Shown: positions 6,909 through 13,859, numbered from the stretch's first letter. The stretch is 14,610 nucleotides of DNA from Treponema sp. (GCA_031266635.1 JAISAN010000245.1:1-14610); one strand, 5' to 3'. Notes: generated from the letters alone by a model not told the origin. Numbers and translations: made by a program.

Positions 6909-8262
6909 ACAACCGGAAACAACATACATTCAGCAGGGCGGTCCTCATTCGGATTTTTCCGGCGGGGAACTGGATCAGATGTTTTCCCAGGCCCTTTCCC
7001 GCGCCGCCGCCGCCATAGGCGGTGTTTCAAAAACCCTCATCCTGCCCCCGGATATTACCCGCTTCCACTCACGGGCGGGTTTTTTCACGGATATTGCCTG
7101 CCGGGAACTCGGCGGCGCCGTTACCGTTTTACCCGCCCTGGGGACCCATATCCCCATGAAGGATGAAGAATTGGGCCGTATGTTCCCCCATACGCCCCGT
7201 GATAAATTCCAAATCCACAACTGGCGGGACGATGTGGTGGAACTGGGCCGTATTGAAACGGACTGGGTTGAAAAGGCTGCCGCCGGCGCGGTTCGTTATG
7301 ACTGGCCGGTTCAGGTAAACCGGAGCCTCCGGGACGGGGGTTTTGACCTGATCCTCTCCATCGGCCAGGTAGTCCCCCATGAAGTAATCGGTATGGCGAA
7401 TCACGCGAAAAATATTTTTGTGGGAACCGGCGGCAAGGAAGCGATAGACAAAAGCCATTTTGCCGGAGCGGCCTATGGTATGGAGCGGATGATGGGCCGG
7501 GCCGATACCCCGGTGCGGGCGCTGTTTGACGAGGGCTTCCGCCGTTTTGGGGATCAACTGCCGCCGGTGCTTTGGGTGTTGACGGTAATCGGCCCCCGGA
7601 CTAAAGAAGAGGCGGCGAAAAAAAAGCCCGGACCGGAAAACCAGGGCTCCCTCGCCGTCCGGGGCCTTTTTGCGGGATTCGGCCGGGAATGTTTTGAAAA
7701 GGCCGCGGCCCTGGCCCGGGAAGTAAATGTGGATATTCTGGATGAACCCATAAAAAAAGCGGTGGTTTATCTTGAACCGGATGAATTCCGCACCACCTGG
7801 CTGGGAAACAAGGCCATATACCGGACCCGGATGGCTATGGCCGACGGGGGGGAGCTTCTTATCCTGGCGCCGGGGCTGGAACGGTTCGGCGAGGACCAGG
7901 CCATTGACGCCCTGATCCGCAAACACGGGTACCGCCCCGCAGCGGTGATCCGGGAACGGGTCCGCAGGGATCAGGAACTGGCGGCGAATCTCAGCGCTGC
8001 GGCCCACCTGATCCACGGTTCCAGTGAGGGCCGTTTTACCGTTCGGTATTGTCCGGGGCCGGGCCTCAGCCGGGCCGAAATTGAATCGGTGGGTTATGAA
8101 TGGGGCAGCCTTGACGAAGCCCTCAAGCGCTACGACATCAGGGTCCTGAGTCTCGGCTGGAATACCCTCCCCGGCGGGGAACGGATATTCTTTGTGCCAA
8201 ACCCCGCCCTGGGCCTTTGGGCCGAAAAAGAACGGTTTAACGCCGGGCAGACGCCGTCATAG
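6901..8262 (+). CDS. LarA-like (DUF2088) nickel-pincer racemase/epimerase family protein
   Basis: 453 residues resembling the lactate racemase LarA, which uses a nickel pincer nucleotide on a lysine to racemise 2-hydroxyacids by hydride transfer. LarA active-site spacing is preserved: D51-x-x-R54 (PPDITR) matches LarA D72/R75; H83 (ALGTH) matches H108; H160, K170 and H186 have the same 10- and 16-residue spacing as H174, K184 and H200. The usual GFSGGRK around the lysine reads GMANHAK here, so substrate and even cofactor use may differ; lactate is not proven. The ATG overlaps the pfk stop by 8 bp and has no ribosome binding site of its own, so translation is probably coupled. No larB, larC or larE cofactor genes lie in the window. 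It converges with the rsm22-like gene, with 17 bp between. Confidence 0.82.
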   Translation: MSKQPETTYIQQGGPHSDFSGGELDQMFSQALSRAAAAIGGVSKTLILPPDITRFHSRAGFFTDIACRELGGAVTVLPALGTHIPMKDEELGRMFPHTPRDKFQIHNWRDDVVELGRIETDWVEKAAAGAVRYDWPVQVNRSLRDGGFDLILSIGQVVPHEVIGMANHAKNIFVGTGGKEAIDKSHFAGAAYGMERMMGRADTPVRALFDEGFRRFGDQLPPVLWVLTVIGPRTKEEAAKKKPGPENQGSLAVRGLFAGFGRECFEKAAALAREVNVDILDEPIKKAVVYLEPDEFRTTWLGNKAIYRTRMAMADGGELLILAPGLERFGEDQAIDALIRKHGYRPAAVIRERVRRDQELAANLSAAAHLIHGSSEGRFTVRYCPGPGLSRAEIESVGYEWGSLDEALKRYDIRVLSLGWNTLPGGERIFFVPNPALGLWAEKERFNAGQTPS

Positions 8263-8279
8263 GCCCCGGAAGAACCGGC

Positions 8280-9494
8280 TTATGAATCGGACCGCGGGTT
8301 CGCCGCGGCCGGGGGAACAAGAACCAATGCCCCGCTTTTGGGGTCCCGCCGTTCCGTTCCCTGAAAAACAAGTTCCGTCAAGACCCCCGGCGCGTAATCT
8401 TCTACCAGTTCCCGTCCGCCCCGGACCAGGATTAAGCCCCGGCCGGAACAGCCGTAACGGCCAAAAGCGGCGCCGGGTTTCCCGCCGGCCCCGCTTGAGT
8501 TTACCGGAAAGGGGTCGGAAATGATCCGTACCAGTACCCTTGCGGCCTTCCCCGCGTTGTCCGTGTTTCCGCCCCCCGCGGGCCCGGTACAGATAAAACT
8601 GAGGGTTGCCCGTTCCTTGGGAATACCCGCGGCGGCGGACAATTTTACCAGGGCCGGGGCGGCCCCTTCCGTATCAAAGGCAAAATGACACCAGCGGTTT
8701 TTAGCCCGCCCGCCGGGGAAAGGGCAGGTTCCGGTATGGGGACAGGGCGCGGCGGGCCGCCTGCCCCGTTTCAAAAAAGAATCCCTGAGGGCGGCGATAA
8801 ATTCCCCGGAACGGGGAACTCCCGGTTCAACAACCAGGAGGGAACCATCCTCCGCGGCAAGGGAAGATAAAAAAGACGCCTGTTTATCCGCGAAACGCCG
8901 GAACGCGGCGGAATCATGGGGGGAAATATTTTCGTAAAGCTCGTTAAAAAAATTGACCGCCGCCACAAGCCGGGCGGGAGAACCGCCCCGGAAGCCGTCC
9001 CCGGTAGGCCGGATAAAGGCCCGCACCGTTTTTATTTTCCAGGGACAGGAAGCGCCGGAAAGGGCGGCAAAAATTTGTTTCCCCGCTTCCATGACCGCGG
9101 CGGATCGATCAATACAACGAAATTCGAGGGCCCGGTTCCGCAGTTCAGGCCGGCATATCCAGAGGGCCGCGGGCAGGGTAAGGGGCCCGGCGCCGAGGTC
9201 AACAAGGGCGTCCCCGTCGTGGAGGGGAAGGGACAGAGCCGGGAGCAGGCGGCAAAGCCGGTAGAGATTCCAGGGGAGAAAATACCGGAGATAAGCGGAA
9301 AGAAGGCCCGCCTGCCCCGGATAAGCGGCGCCCCGGTCTCCCCGGCCGCTGGTAAGAAGCCGGGAAAGTTCCGCCACATCCCCCGGCAGGGCGGAACGGA
9401 ACTGTTTCGGCACGGGAAAAACCCGGTCCACCAGGCCGGAAAAGTCATTGAGGATCCGGCGGCTTTCAGGGGAGAGGGGCGGAAATAAAATCAC
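8280..9494 (-). CDS. Rsm22-family small-ribosomal-subunit assembly factor / methyltransferase-like protein
   Basis: 404 residues. A Rossmann methyltransferase core is suggested by ALVDLGAGPLTL (96-107, SAM motif I) and NFFNELYE (181-188). Next come EPGVPRSGEFI (223-233) and the Rsm22 hallmark cysteines: C251-PHTGT-C257, WCHF with C269, and C302. The family includes mitochondrial Rsm22/METTL17, a 4Fe-4S protein that assists small-subunit maturation; a cluster here is inferred from the cysteines. The C-terminal GRYGCSGRGLILV (345-357) fits the small beta domain usual at the end of this family. The start is GTG at 9494, sharing GTGA with the stop of the MerR-like gene, with GGGAG about 10 bases upstream. 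It is the last gene of the ptsI-der-merR-rsm22 unit. A methyltransferase activity is not established for the family. Confidence 0.8.
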   Translation of the reverse strand: MILFPPLSPESRRILNDFSGLVDRVFPVPKQFRSALPGDVAELSRLLTSGRGDRGAAYPGQAGLLSAYLRYFLPWNLYRLCRLLPALSLPLHDGDALVDLGAGPLTLPAALWICRPELRNRALEFRCIDRSAAVMEAGKQIFAALSGASCPWKIKTVRAFIRPTGDGFRGGSPARLVAAVNFFNELYENISPHDSAAFRRFADKQASFLSSLAAEDGSLLVVEPGVPRSGEFIAALRDSFLKRGRRPAAPCPHTGTCPFPGGRAKNRWCHFAFDTEGAAPALVKLSAAAGIPKERATLSFICTGPAGGGNTDNAGKAARVLVRIISDPFPVNSSGAGGKPGAAFGRYGCSGRGLILVRGGRELVEDYAPGVLTELVFQGTERRDPKSGALVLVPPAAANPRSDS

Positions 9495-9832
9495 CCGCTT
9501 GTATCTCCCGGCGGTTCAGCCTTTCCGGGTTTTAGAAGATAATACATATCCAGCAGTTTTTTCCGCAGGGCGGCGATCTGCGCCCGAAGGTCCTGATAAT
9601 CCCCGGCGAGTTCCCGGTACAATTCTTCCCGGGCGCCCTCCACCGTAAAATGCCGCTCGTAAAGCAGGTGTTTAAGGCGCAGAAGAATCTGTATATCCCG
9701 GTCAGAATAATACCGTTTTCCCAGATTATCTTTCCGGGGCCGGATCAGGGGGACCTCCTGTTCCCAATAACGGATAACATGGGCCTTTACCCGGAGCAGG
9801 CGCGTTACATCGCCAATTCCATAGGACCCCAT
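9491..9832 (-). CDS. MerR-family DNA-binding regulator, 113 aa
   Basis: Small transcription regulator with an N-terminal MerR winged helix-turn-helix: YGIGDVTRLLRVKAHVIRYW (residues 4-23) followed by the wing RPRKDNLGKRYYSDRDIQ. A short helical or coiled-coil tail follows (about 78-100). There is no C-terminal effector domain and no cysteine metal site, so the inducer cannot be guessed. The start is the ATG at 9832, one base after the der stop codon, with AGAGG about 6 bases before it inside der. A longer open frame reaching 9946 only overlaps der and would add non-MerR residues. Its stop overlaps the rsm22-like start. Its position inside a housekeeping operon suggests a chromosomal regulator, possibly autoregulatory (inference). 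Confidence 0.88.
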   Translation of the reverse strand: MGSYGIGDVTRLLRVKAHVIRYWEQEVPLIRPRKDNLGKRYYSDRDIQILLRLKHLLYERHFTVEGAREELYRELAGDYQDLRAQIAALRKKLLDMYYLLKPGKAEPPGDTSG

Positions 9833-9833
9833 C

Positions 9834-11261
9834 TTAGCCTCTTTTCGTTTTTCCCGGAGAGGCCCGAAGCTCAATCGAAACGGGGATGAGGGAAAATCCC
9901 AGGTCCCGCCGGATTTTGTTTTTAAGATAGGAAACGTAAGCTTCACTCACCGCCTGGGGCCGGGAAACAAAAAAAATAAAACATACCGGATTGGCGGAAC
10001 TCTGAACCGCGTATTTAACCTTAAACCGGGTCCGGGGGCCTATGGGCGGCGGATATTCCCCCAGCCAACGTTCCAGGGCCTGGTTTAAGGCGGCGGTTTC
10101 TATCTGAATCGTAAGCTGGCGGTACATCTTCAGCGCCGTATCAAGGAGTCCGTCCACCCCGGTTCCGTTTGCGGCGCTTACGGGAACGATGGGGGCGTAT
10201 TCCATCTGGCCGAACAAAAAACGGATCCGGTCGGACACCGCTTCAAAGGCGTTTTTTACCTGGGGCATGGTGTCCCATTTATTAAGGACCATGATAAGCC
10301 CCCGGCCCCTGTCGTGGGCCAGGGCGGCGATTTTTTTATCCTGTTCCGACAGCCCCTCCCCGGCATCAATAATAAGAAATACTATATCCGCCTCGTTGAT
10401 GGTTTTAATCGCCCGGTTTACCGAATAATATTCAACATTTTCGGTAACTTTGTTTTTCCGCCGGATTCCCGCGGTATCCAGCGCCAGAAAATCCCGGCCT
10501 TTCCAGGTAAAAGCCCCCTCCACCACATCACGGGTAGTACCGGGAATTGTGCTTACAATAGACGCCGCCGAAACCGTAAGCCGGTTTGAAAGGGTGGACT
10601 TTCCCGTATTGGGTTTCCCCAGCAAAGCGACCCGGATGGGCCGTTTTTCCGCATCCTCCTCTTCTACCTGGGAAAAATCCAGACGTCCCACTATCGCCGC
10701 TTCCAGCTCCCCCACATTGTCCCCATGTTCCGCGGAAATGGGATACACTTTTTCAAACCCATAGGACAGCAGATTCCAGACTTCCGCCTCCCGCCGGCCC
10801 CCTTCGGTTTTATTAACCGCCGCGATAAGCCGGTTTTGGCAGGGCCGCAGAAGTTCGATAAATTCCTCATCCTCCGCCGTAAGTTCCCCCGCCTCAAAAA
10901 TGAGTACCACCAGATCCGCCCGCTTCAGGGTTTCCAGGGTCCGCTCCACCACCAGGTCGTCCAGCGCCGGAGAATTTCCCGCCCCCTCAAGCCCCCGGCG
11001 CCGCTGCTTTCGGCCTGCCGCGCCGGAATAGTCCCGGTCCATCTTAAAGCCCCCGGTATCAACCAGCCGCACAGGTCTGCCGGCGATAAAAGCGTCCATT
11101 TCCACCGGATCCCGGGTAACGCCGGGGCTGGGATCGGTGATGGCCCGGCGCTTGTGCAGCAGCCGGTTAAAAAGGGTAGATTTCCCCACATTGGGCCGGC
11201 CCGCCAGTACTACCAGGGGGAGGCGGCGGTATTTTTTTTCCGGATTAAATTCCATATACAT
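9834..11261 (-). CDS. der: Ribosome biogenesis GTPase Der (EngA)
   Basis: Essential tandem GTPase for 50S subunit assembly; 475 residues. The first G domain has GRPNVGKS (21-28), DTGG (68-71) and NKTE (150-153). The second has GKPNTGKS (215-222), DTAG (262-265) and NKWD (327-330). A C-terminal KH-like domain (about 375-468) contains PPPIGPRTRFKVKYAVQ and FVSRP. Two oddities sit in G domain 1: the guanine-specificity motif NKxD has Glu for Asp (codon 10803-10805), and about 20 extra, Arg/Gly-rich residues follow DTGG (residues 73-101). The second domain is canonical. The start is ATG 11261, four bases after the ptsI stop, with only a weak AGGG upstream; ATG 11255 is an in-frame alternative. 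The one-base gap to merR suggests co-transcription. Confidence 0.96.
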   Translation of the reverse strand: MYMEFNPEKKYRRLPLVVLAGRPNVGKSTLFNRLLHKRRAITDPSPGVTRDPVEMDAFIAGRPVRLVDTGGFKMDRDYSGAAGRKQRRRGLEGAGNSPALDDLVVERTLETLKRADLVVLIFEAGELTAEDEEFIELLRPCQNRLIAAVNKTEGGRREAEVWNLLSYGFEKVYPISAEHGDNVGELEAAIVGRLDFSQVEEEDAEKRPIRVALLGKPNTGKSTLSNRLTVSAASIVSTIPGTTRDVVEGAFTWKGRDFLALDTAGIRRKNKVTENVEYYSVNRAIKTINEADIVFLIIDAGEGLSEQDKKIAALAHDRGRGLIMVLNKWDTMPQVKNAFEAVSDRIRFLFGQMEYAPIVPVSAANGTGVDGLLDTALKMYRQLTIQIETAALNQALERWLGEYPPPIGPRTRFKVKYAVQSSANPVCFIFFVSRPQAVSEAYVSYLKNKIRRDLGFSLIPVSIELRASPGKTKRG

Positions 11262-11265
11262 ATAG

Positions 11266-13008
11266 TTAAACCCTAGGCGGGGGAAAGGTCTCCGCCATCC
11301 AGGTTTCCACCAGGGAATTAACCTGATGATAGGATCTGGAACTCAGGGCCTTCCCCGCCAGGGCGCGGCATTTTTCCAGGCTCGCCCCCCGGATAATTTT
11401 TTTCACCTGGGGTATGGAAGAGGCGGTCATGCTGAATTCATCCAGGCCCAGGCCCAGGAGCAGCGGAGTAAGCGAAGGGTCCCCTGCCAGTTCCCCGCAC
11501 ATGGCCGCCTGAATCCCCCGCTGATGGGCCGCGTCAATGGTCATGCGCAGGAACCGGAGTACCGCCGGATGGGCCGGCTGCGCCAGATAATTTACCCGTT
11601 CATTCCCCCGGTCCGCCGCCAGGGTATACTGAATCAAATCGTTGGTCCCTATGGAAAAAAAATCGGACTGTTCAGCCAGAACATCCGCGGTCATTGCCGC
11701 CGAGGGAATCTCAATCATGGTTCCCACTTCGATATGCCCGGCAAAAGCATGGCCCCGTTTCCGGCATTCATCCCTGGCCTCTTCCAGCATAAACAGCGCC
11801 TGTTCCAGCTCCTCAATGCCGGAAATCATGGGGAACATAATCCGCACATTACCGTCCATACTGGCCCGGAGTATGGCCCGGAGCTGGGTTTTGAACAATT
11901 CAGGATGGGCCAGGGAAAAACGGATCGCCCGCCAGCCCAGGAGGGGATTTTTTTCATCAATCCGCAGACCGGGCAGCAATTTATCCCCCCCCACATCCAT
12001 TGTTCTGATAGTAACCGGAAGGTCCCCCACGGTCTTGAGTACATGGCTGTAGGCCCGGTATTGTTCTTCCTCATCAGCGGTCTTCCCGGCGGTGAGAAAA
12101 AGAAATTCGGAACGGTAAAGGCCAATCCCTTCGGCCCCGTAACGGCTTATCTGTTCCGCCTCTTCCGGCACCTCGATATTCGCTTTAAGGCTTACCCGGT
12201 GCCCGTCCAGGGTTTCAGCCGGCAGATCCCGCAGGTCCAGGAGCTCGGCGTTCATTTTGCGGAACCTGTTGATAGCTCCCTCGTTCTGAATCACAGCCAA
12301 GCGATCCGGGTTAACGATCACATCACCGGTAGCGCCGTTCACCACCAGCTTATCGCCGTCCTTGATTTCTTTGGTAATATCCGAAAGCCCCAGTACCGCG
12401 GGGATATTAAAGGCCCGGGCCAGAATCGCCGTGTGGGAAGTACGGCTTCCCATATCCATCACCAGACCCTTTACATGGGCCTTGTTCATGTTCAGCACAT
12501 TGGAAGGCAAAAGATCATGAACCACCAGGATCACATCCTGATTCAGATCCGCCAGGGAAAAACGGGTAATGGAAAGGAGCTTGTCGATTAACCGGCGGGA
12601 TACATCAGAAATATCTATGGCCCGCTCCCGGAAAACCGGGTCCGGAGACGCCGCGAGCTTGAGGGCCAGTTCATGGGACATCTCCCAGACAATCCATTCG
12701 ATATTCTGCAGATTCGCCCGCAGCCGTTCCTTAATCTGCTCCTGAAAATCAGTATCTTCCAGCATCAAAAGATGGGCCTCAAAAATATCCGCCTGTTCCT
12801 TGCTCATCTCCCGGGACGCCTGTTCATACAGGGCCTGTATTTCCGCCGCCGCTTCTCCATTGGCCTGAAGCAGCCGGGTCCACTCGGCCTCAAGCTGGTT
12901 TTTGCGTATAGTGTACCGGGGAATTTCGGGAAAATCTTCCTCCAAATACAGAAAAGCTTTACCAATCGCGATGCCGGAGGATGATGGAATCCCGGAAAAT
13001 GTCTTCAT
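11266..13008 (-). CDS. ptsI: Phosphoenolpyruvate-protein phosphotransferase (PTS Enzyme I)
   Basis: Cytosolic Enzyme I transfers phosphate from PEP to HPr. 580 residues, normal length. The phosphohistidine site is GSRTSHTAILARAFNIPAV with H192. The PEP-binding barrel has GLYRSEFLF (296-304), EVGTMIEIPSAA (427-438) and GTNDLIQY (454-461). The catalytic acid Cys lies in AAMCGELAGDP (C504). No HPr or Enzyme II genes lie in the window, so the role could be sugar uptake or regulatory phosphorylation, as proposed for treponemes with partial PTS sets. The start is ATG 13008, where the protein begins at the usual family N-terminus (MKTFSGIPSSSGIAIG); no clear ribosome binding site precedes it. It heads the ptsI-der-merR-rsm22 unit. 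Confidence 0.97.
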   Translation of the reverse strand: MKTFSGIPSSSGIAIGKAFLYLEEDFPEIPRYTIRKNQLEAEWTRLLQANGEAAAEIQALYEQASREMSKEQADIFEAHLLMLEDTDFQEQIKERLRANLQNIEWIVWEMSHELALKLAASPDPVFRERAIDISDVSRRLIDKLLSITRFSLADLNQDVILVVHDLLPSNVLNMNKAHVKGLVMDMGSRTSHTAILARAFNIPAVLGLSDITKEIKDGDKLVVNGATGDVIVNPDRLAVIQNEGAINRFRKMNAELLDLRDLPAETLDGHRVSLKANIEVPEEAEQISRYGAEGIGLYRSEFLFLTAGKTADEEEQYRAYSHVLKTVGDLPVTIRTMDVGGDKLLPGLRIDEKNPLLGWRAIRFSLAHPELFKTQLRAILRASMDGNVRIMFPMISGIEELEQALFMLEEARDECRKRGHAFAGHIEVGTMIEIPSAAMTADVLAEQSDFFSIGTNDLIQYTLAADRGNERVNYLAQPAHPAVLRFLRMTIDAAHQRGIQAAMCGELAGDPSLTPLLLGLGLDEFSMTASSIPQVKKIIRGASLEKCRALAGKALSSRSYHQVNSLVETWMAETFPPPRV

Positions 13009-13015
13009 TTAATTA

Positions 13016-13045
13016 AGAATAAACGAAATACCGTGTTATTGTCTA
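13016..13045 (-). promoter_or_regulatory. Possible promoter for ptsI
   Basis: On the minus strand TAGACA (13045-13040) is followed after 18 bp by TATTCT (13021-13016). The -10 lies only 7 bases before the ptsI ATG, so a transcript from it would be nearly leaderless, consistent with the absence of a ribosome binding site. Weak sequence evidence only. Confidence 0.3.
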
Positions 13046-13052
13046 CCTGATA

Positions 13053-13061
13053 TGGTATACT
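13053..13061 (+). promoter_or_regulatory. Extended -10 promoter element for the small Cys-rich gene
   Basis: TGGTATACT is an extended -10 (TG-N-TATACT, one mismatch from TATAAT), with no convincing -35. It lies 10 bases before the ATG at 13072, so the transcription start would be about 13067-13069 and the mRNA almost leaderless. No Shine-Dalgarno sequence precedes that ATG. Confidence 0.4.
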
Positions 13062-13071
13062 GACAGCAAGC

Positions 13072-13296
13072 ATGGACGAAATTTATGCCCCCAAAGCCCC
13101 GCCGCCCCCTTCCCGGCCGCCCTATTGCCTCCGCTGCGCCTATTTCAGCGTCAGCTGGGACCCCGCGCTTCCCCGGGCCTGCGATTTTTTCGGCTTTAAG
13201 TGCCAAAACATGCCGTCCCTGGAAGTATTCAAGGCCACCGGGCGGAATTGCACCTTCTTCAACCCCAGGGGGGAGAAAAATGAAGCGCCGCGTTGA
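13072..13296 (+). CDS. Small cysteine-rich conserved-type protein, 74 aa, function unknown
   Basis: 74 residues with a Pro-rich N-terminus, then YCLRCAYFSVSWDP, LPRACDFFGFKCQNMPS and ATGRNCTFF. Five cysteines (C19, C22, C37, C44, C60) in a CxxC-x14-C-x6-C-x15-C arrangement suggest a small metal-binding or zinc-ribbon-like fold. The pattern CxxC, WDP, C-x2-FGFK, MPS, TG-x2-C resembles small conserved hypothetical proteins I have seen in diverse bacteria, but I cannot assign a function. It is divergent from ptsI with overlapping promoter signals. ATG 13072 is the only sensible start; the alternative downstream would lose the N-terminal tail only. An ORF in the next frame over the same bases is a shadow. 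Confidence 0.7.
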   Translation: MDEIYAPKAPPPPSRPPYCLRCAYFSVSWDPALPRACDFFGFKCQNMPSLEVFKATGRNCTFFNPRGEKNEAPR

Positions 13297-13365
13297 CCTT
13301 ACTCTCTTTTTGTTCGTGAGGTTCGTGGTAAAATAAAAATTCCCGCGCGGAATCGCGTACCCCCC
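13297..13365. other. Short intergenic stretch with TTCGTG phrase repeat
   Basis: Between the small Cys-rich gene and the next promoter. It contains GTTCGTGAGGTTCGTGG at about 13313-13329, a near-direct repeat of TTCGTG, followed by an A/T-rich AAAATAAAAATT and a weak 5-bp palindrome (ATTCC/GGAAT, 13339-13353). No gene and no convincing terminator seen. Confidence 0.35.
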
Positions 13366-13394
13366 TTGACATTATTTTCAAGTCATGGTATGAG
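13366..13394 (+). promoter_or_regulatory. Consensus-quality sigma-70 promoter upstream of the poly-C ORF
   Basis: A perfect TTGACA at 13366-13371, an exact 17-bp spacer, then TATGAG at 13389-13394 preceded by TGG (extended -10). This is the strongest promoter match in the window. It is followed by AAAGGAG at 13412-13418 and an ATG at 13429. Confidence 0.75.
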
Positions 13395-13428
13395 ATTTGC
13401 TGAGGGCAAAGAAAGGAGCATATCCGGC

Positions 13429-13744
13429 ATGGACGCCGCCAATACTCGTTCGCAAACCGTTTTTTCGCACCCGGCTTCCCGCTATAACGCCGTACTGTTC
13501 TATAATAAATTCTTACCCCCCCCCCCCCCCCGTCACATTTAGCGTAGTATTTGTAGAATTACCGCTATATAGAGCGTATTGTGGCAGATCCGGAACGGGT
13601 CTTACCCAGGCTGCCTTAAAAATTGAAACCTTCACCGTATCCCCCAAACATTCCGCGCCGGATGCAGGCAAATCCATCGCGGATTTATGTAAACCCGCAC
13701 CGGGCGGAGTCCCGTCCGCCATATTCCCTGTCAAGGAGCGTTAA
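13429..13744 (+). CDS. Putative homopolymer-switched ORF, out of frame (OFF) in this sequence; unknown function
   Basis: The ATG at 13429 has AAAGGAG 10 bases upstream and a near-perfect promoter, so it is the expected start. In that frame the product begins MDAANTRSQTVFSHPASRY and reaches NKFLP before a run of 16 C (13516-13531). With 16 C the frame ends at TAG 13540-13542 after 37 residues. With 15 or 18 C it would enter a frame open to TAA 13742-13744, giving about 105 residues that continue VTFSVVFVELPLYRAYCGRS and end in SAIFPVKER. With 14 or 17 C it stops within five or six codons. A TTG at 13397 can reach the long downstream frame directly but has no ribosome binding site. I recognise no domain. 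It could be a phase-variable small gene, a decayed gene, or a sequencing length error in the C run. Confidence 0.5.
13516..13531 (+). repeat. Poly-C tract, 16 C (poly-G on the other strand)
   Basis: Sixteen uninterrupted C inside the ORF starting at 13429. Long G/C homopolymers change length by slipped-strand mispairing and are known contingency loci; in T. pallidum, poly-G tracts modulate tpr expression. Here the tract length sets the reading frame (multiple of 3 = long frame). Confidence 0.85.
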
Positions 13745-13745
13745 G

Positions 13746-13859
13746 ATGCCAGCTCCCAGAGACAAATTTGGTGCACCCTTGCGTGTACCATACCCGTTGG
13801 TTTGCGCCGGTACGCTTTTTTCATTCAACACACATTCAGATAACGACTGTTTGTACTGA
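13746..13859 (+). CDS. Putative 37-aa peptide with strong ribosome binding site
   Basis: AAGGAG at 13733-13738 sits 7 bases before ATG 13746, an ideal Shine-Dalgarno arrangement, one base after the TAA of the long poly-C frame (13742-13744). The product begins MPAPRDKFGAPLRVPYPLVC and ends NTHSDNDCLY. It has two cysteines (residues 20 and 35), a basic and Pro-rich first half and an acidic, polar end. It has no signal peptide or membrane segment and matches no family I know. The spacing suggests co-transcription with the poly-C ORF and with the membrane protein gene at 13895. Alternatively it is a chance ORF. Confidence 0.4.
   Translation: MPAPRDKFGAPLRVPYPLVCAGTLFSFNTHSDNDCLY

Noticed and set aside
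8292..8308. CCGCGG-GTTCG-CCGCGG hairpin as a terminator for the convergent larA-like and rsm22-like genes
   Set aside because: It lies inside the rsm22-like coding region, the stem is only 6 bp and no T-run follows; a GC-rich coding coincidence is as likely.
9833..9946. Upstream extension of the MerR-like gene
   Set aside because: The extra 38 residues only translate the end of der in another frame; ATG 9832 begins exactly at the MerR domain with a ribosome binding site.
11326..12591. 421-codon ORF antisense to ptsI, and a 183-codon ORF antisense to der at 10725-11276
   Set aside because: Both lie wholly over clear conserved genes and show no recognisable domain or ribosome binding site; treated as shadows.
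13397..13428. TTG start giving the long downstream frame without any frameshift
   Set aside because: No ribosome binding site, only about 3 bases after the -10 box, and it ignores the well-placed AAAGGAG/ATG at 13412-13431. Kept only as an alternative in the poly-C ORF entry.
13513..13734. Reverse-strand 73-codon ORF ending in a Gly run over the poly-G strand
   Set aside because: No ribosome binding site or promoter on that strand, whereas the plus strand has a consensus promoter and ribosome binding site aimed through the tract.
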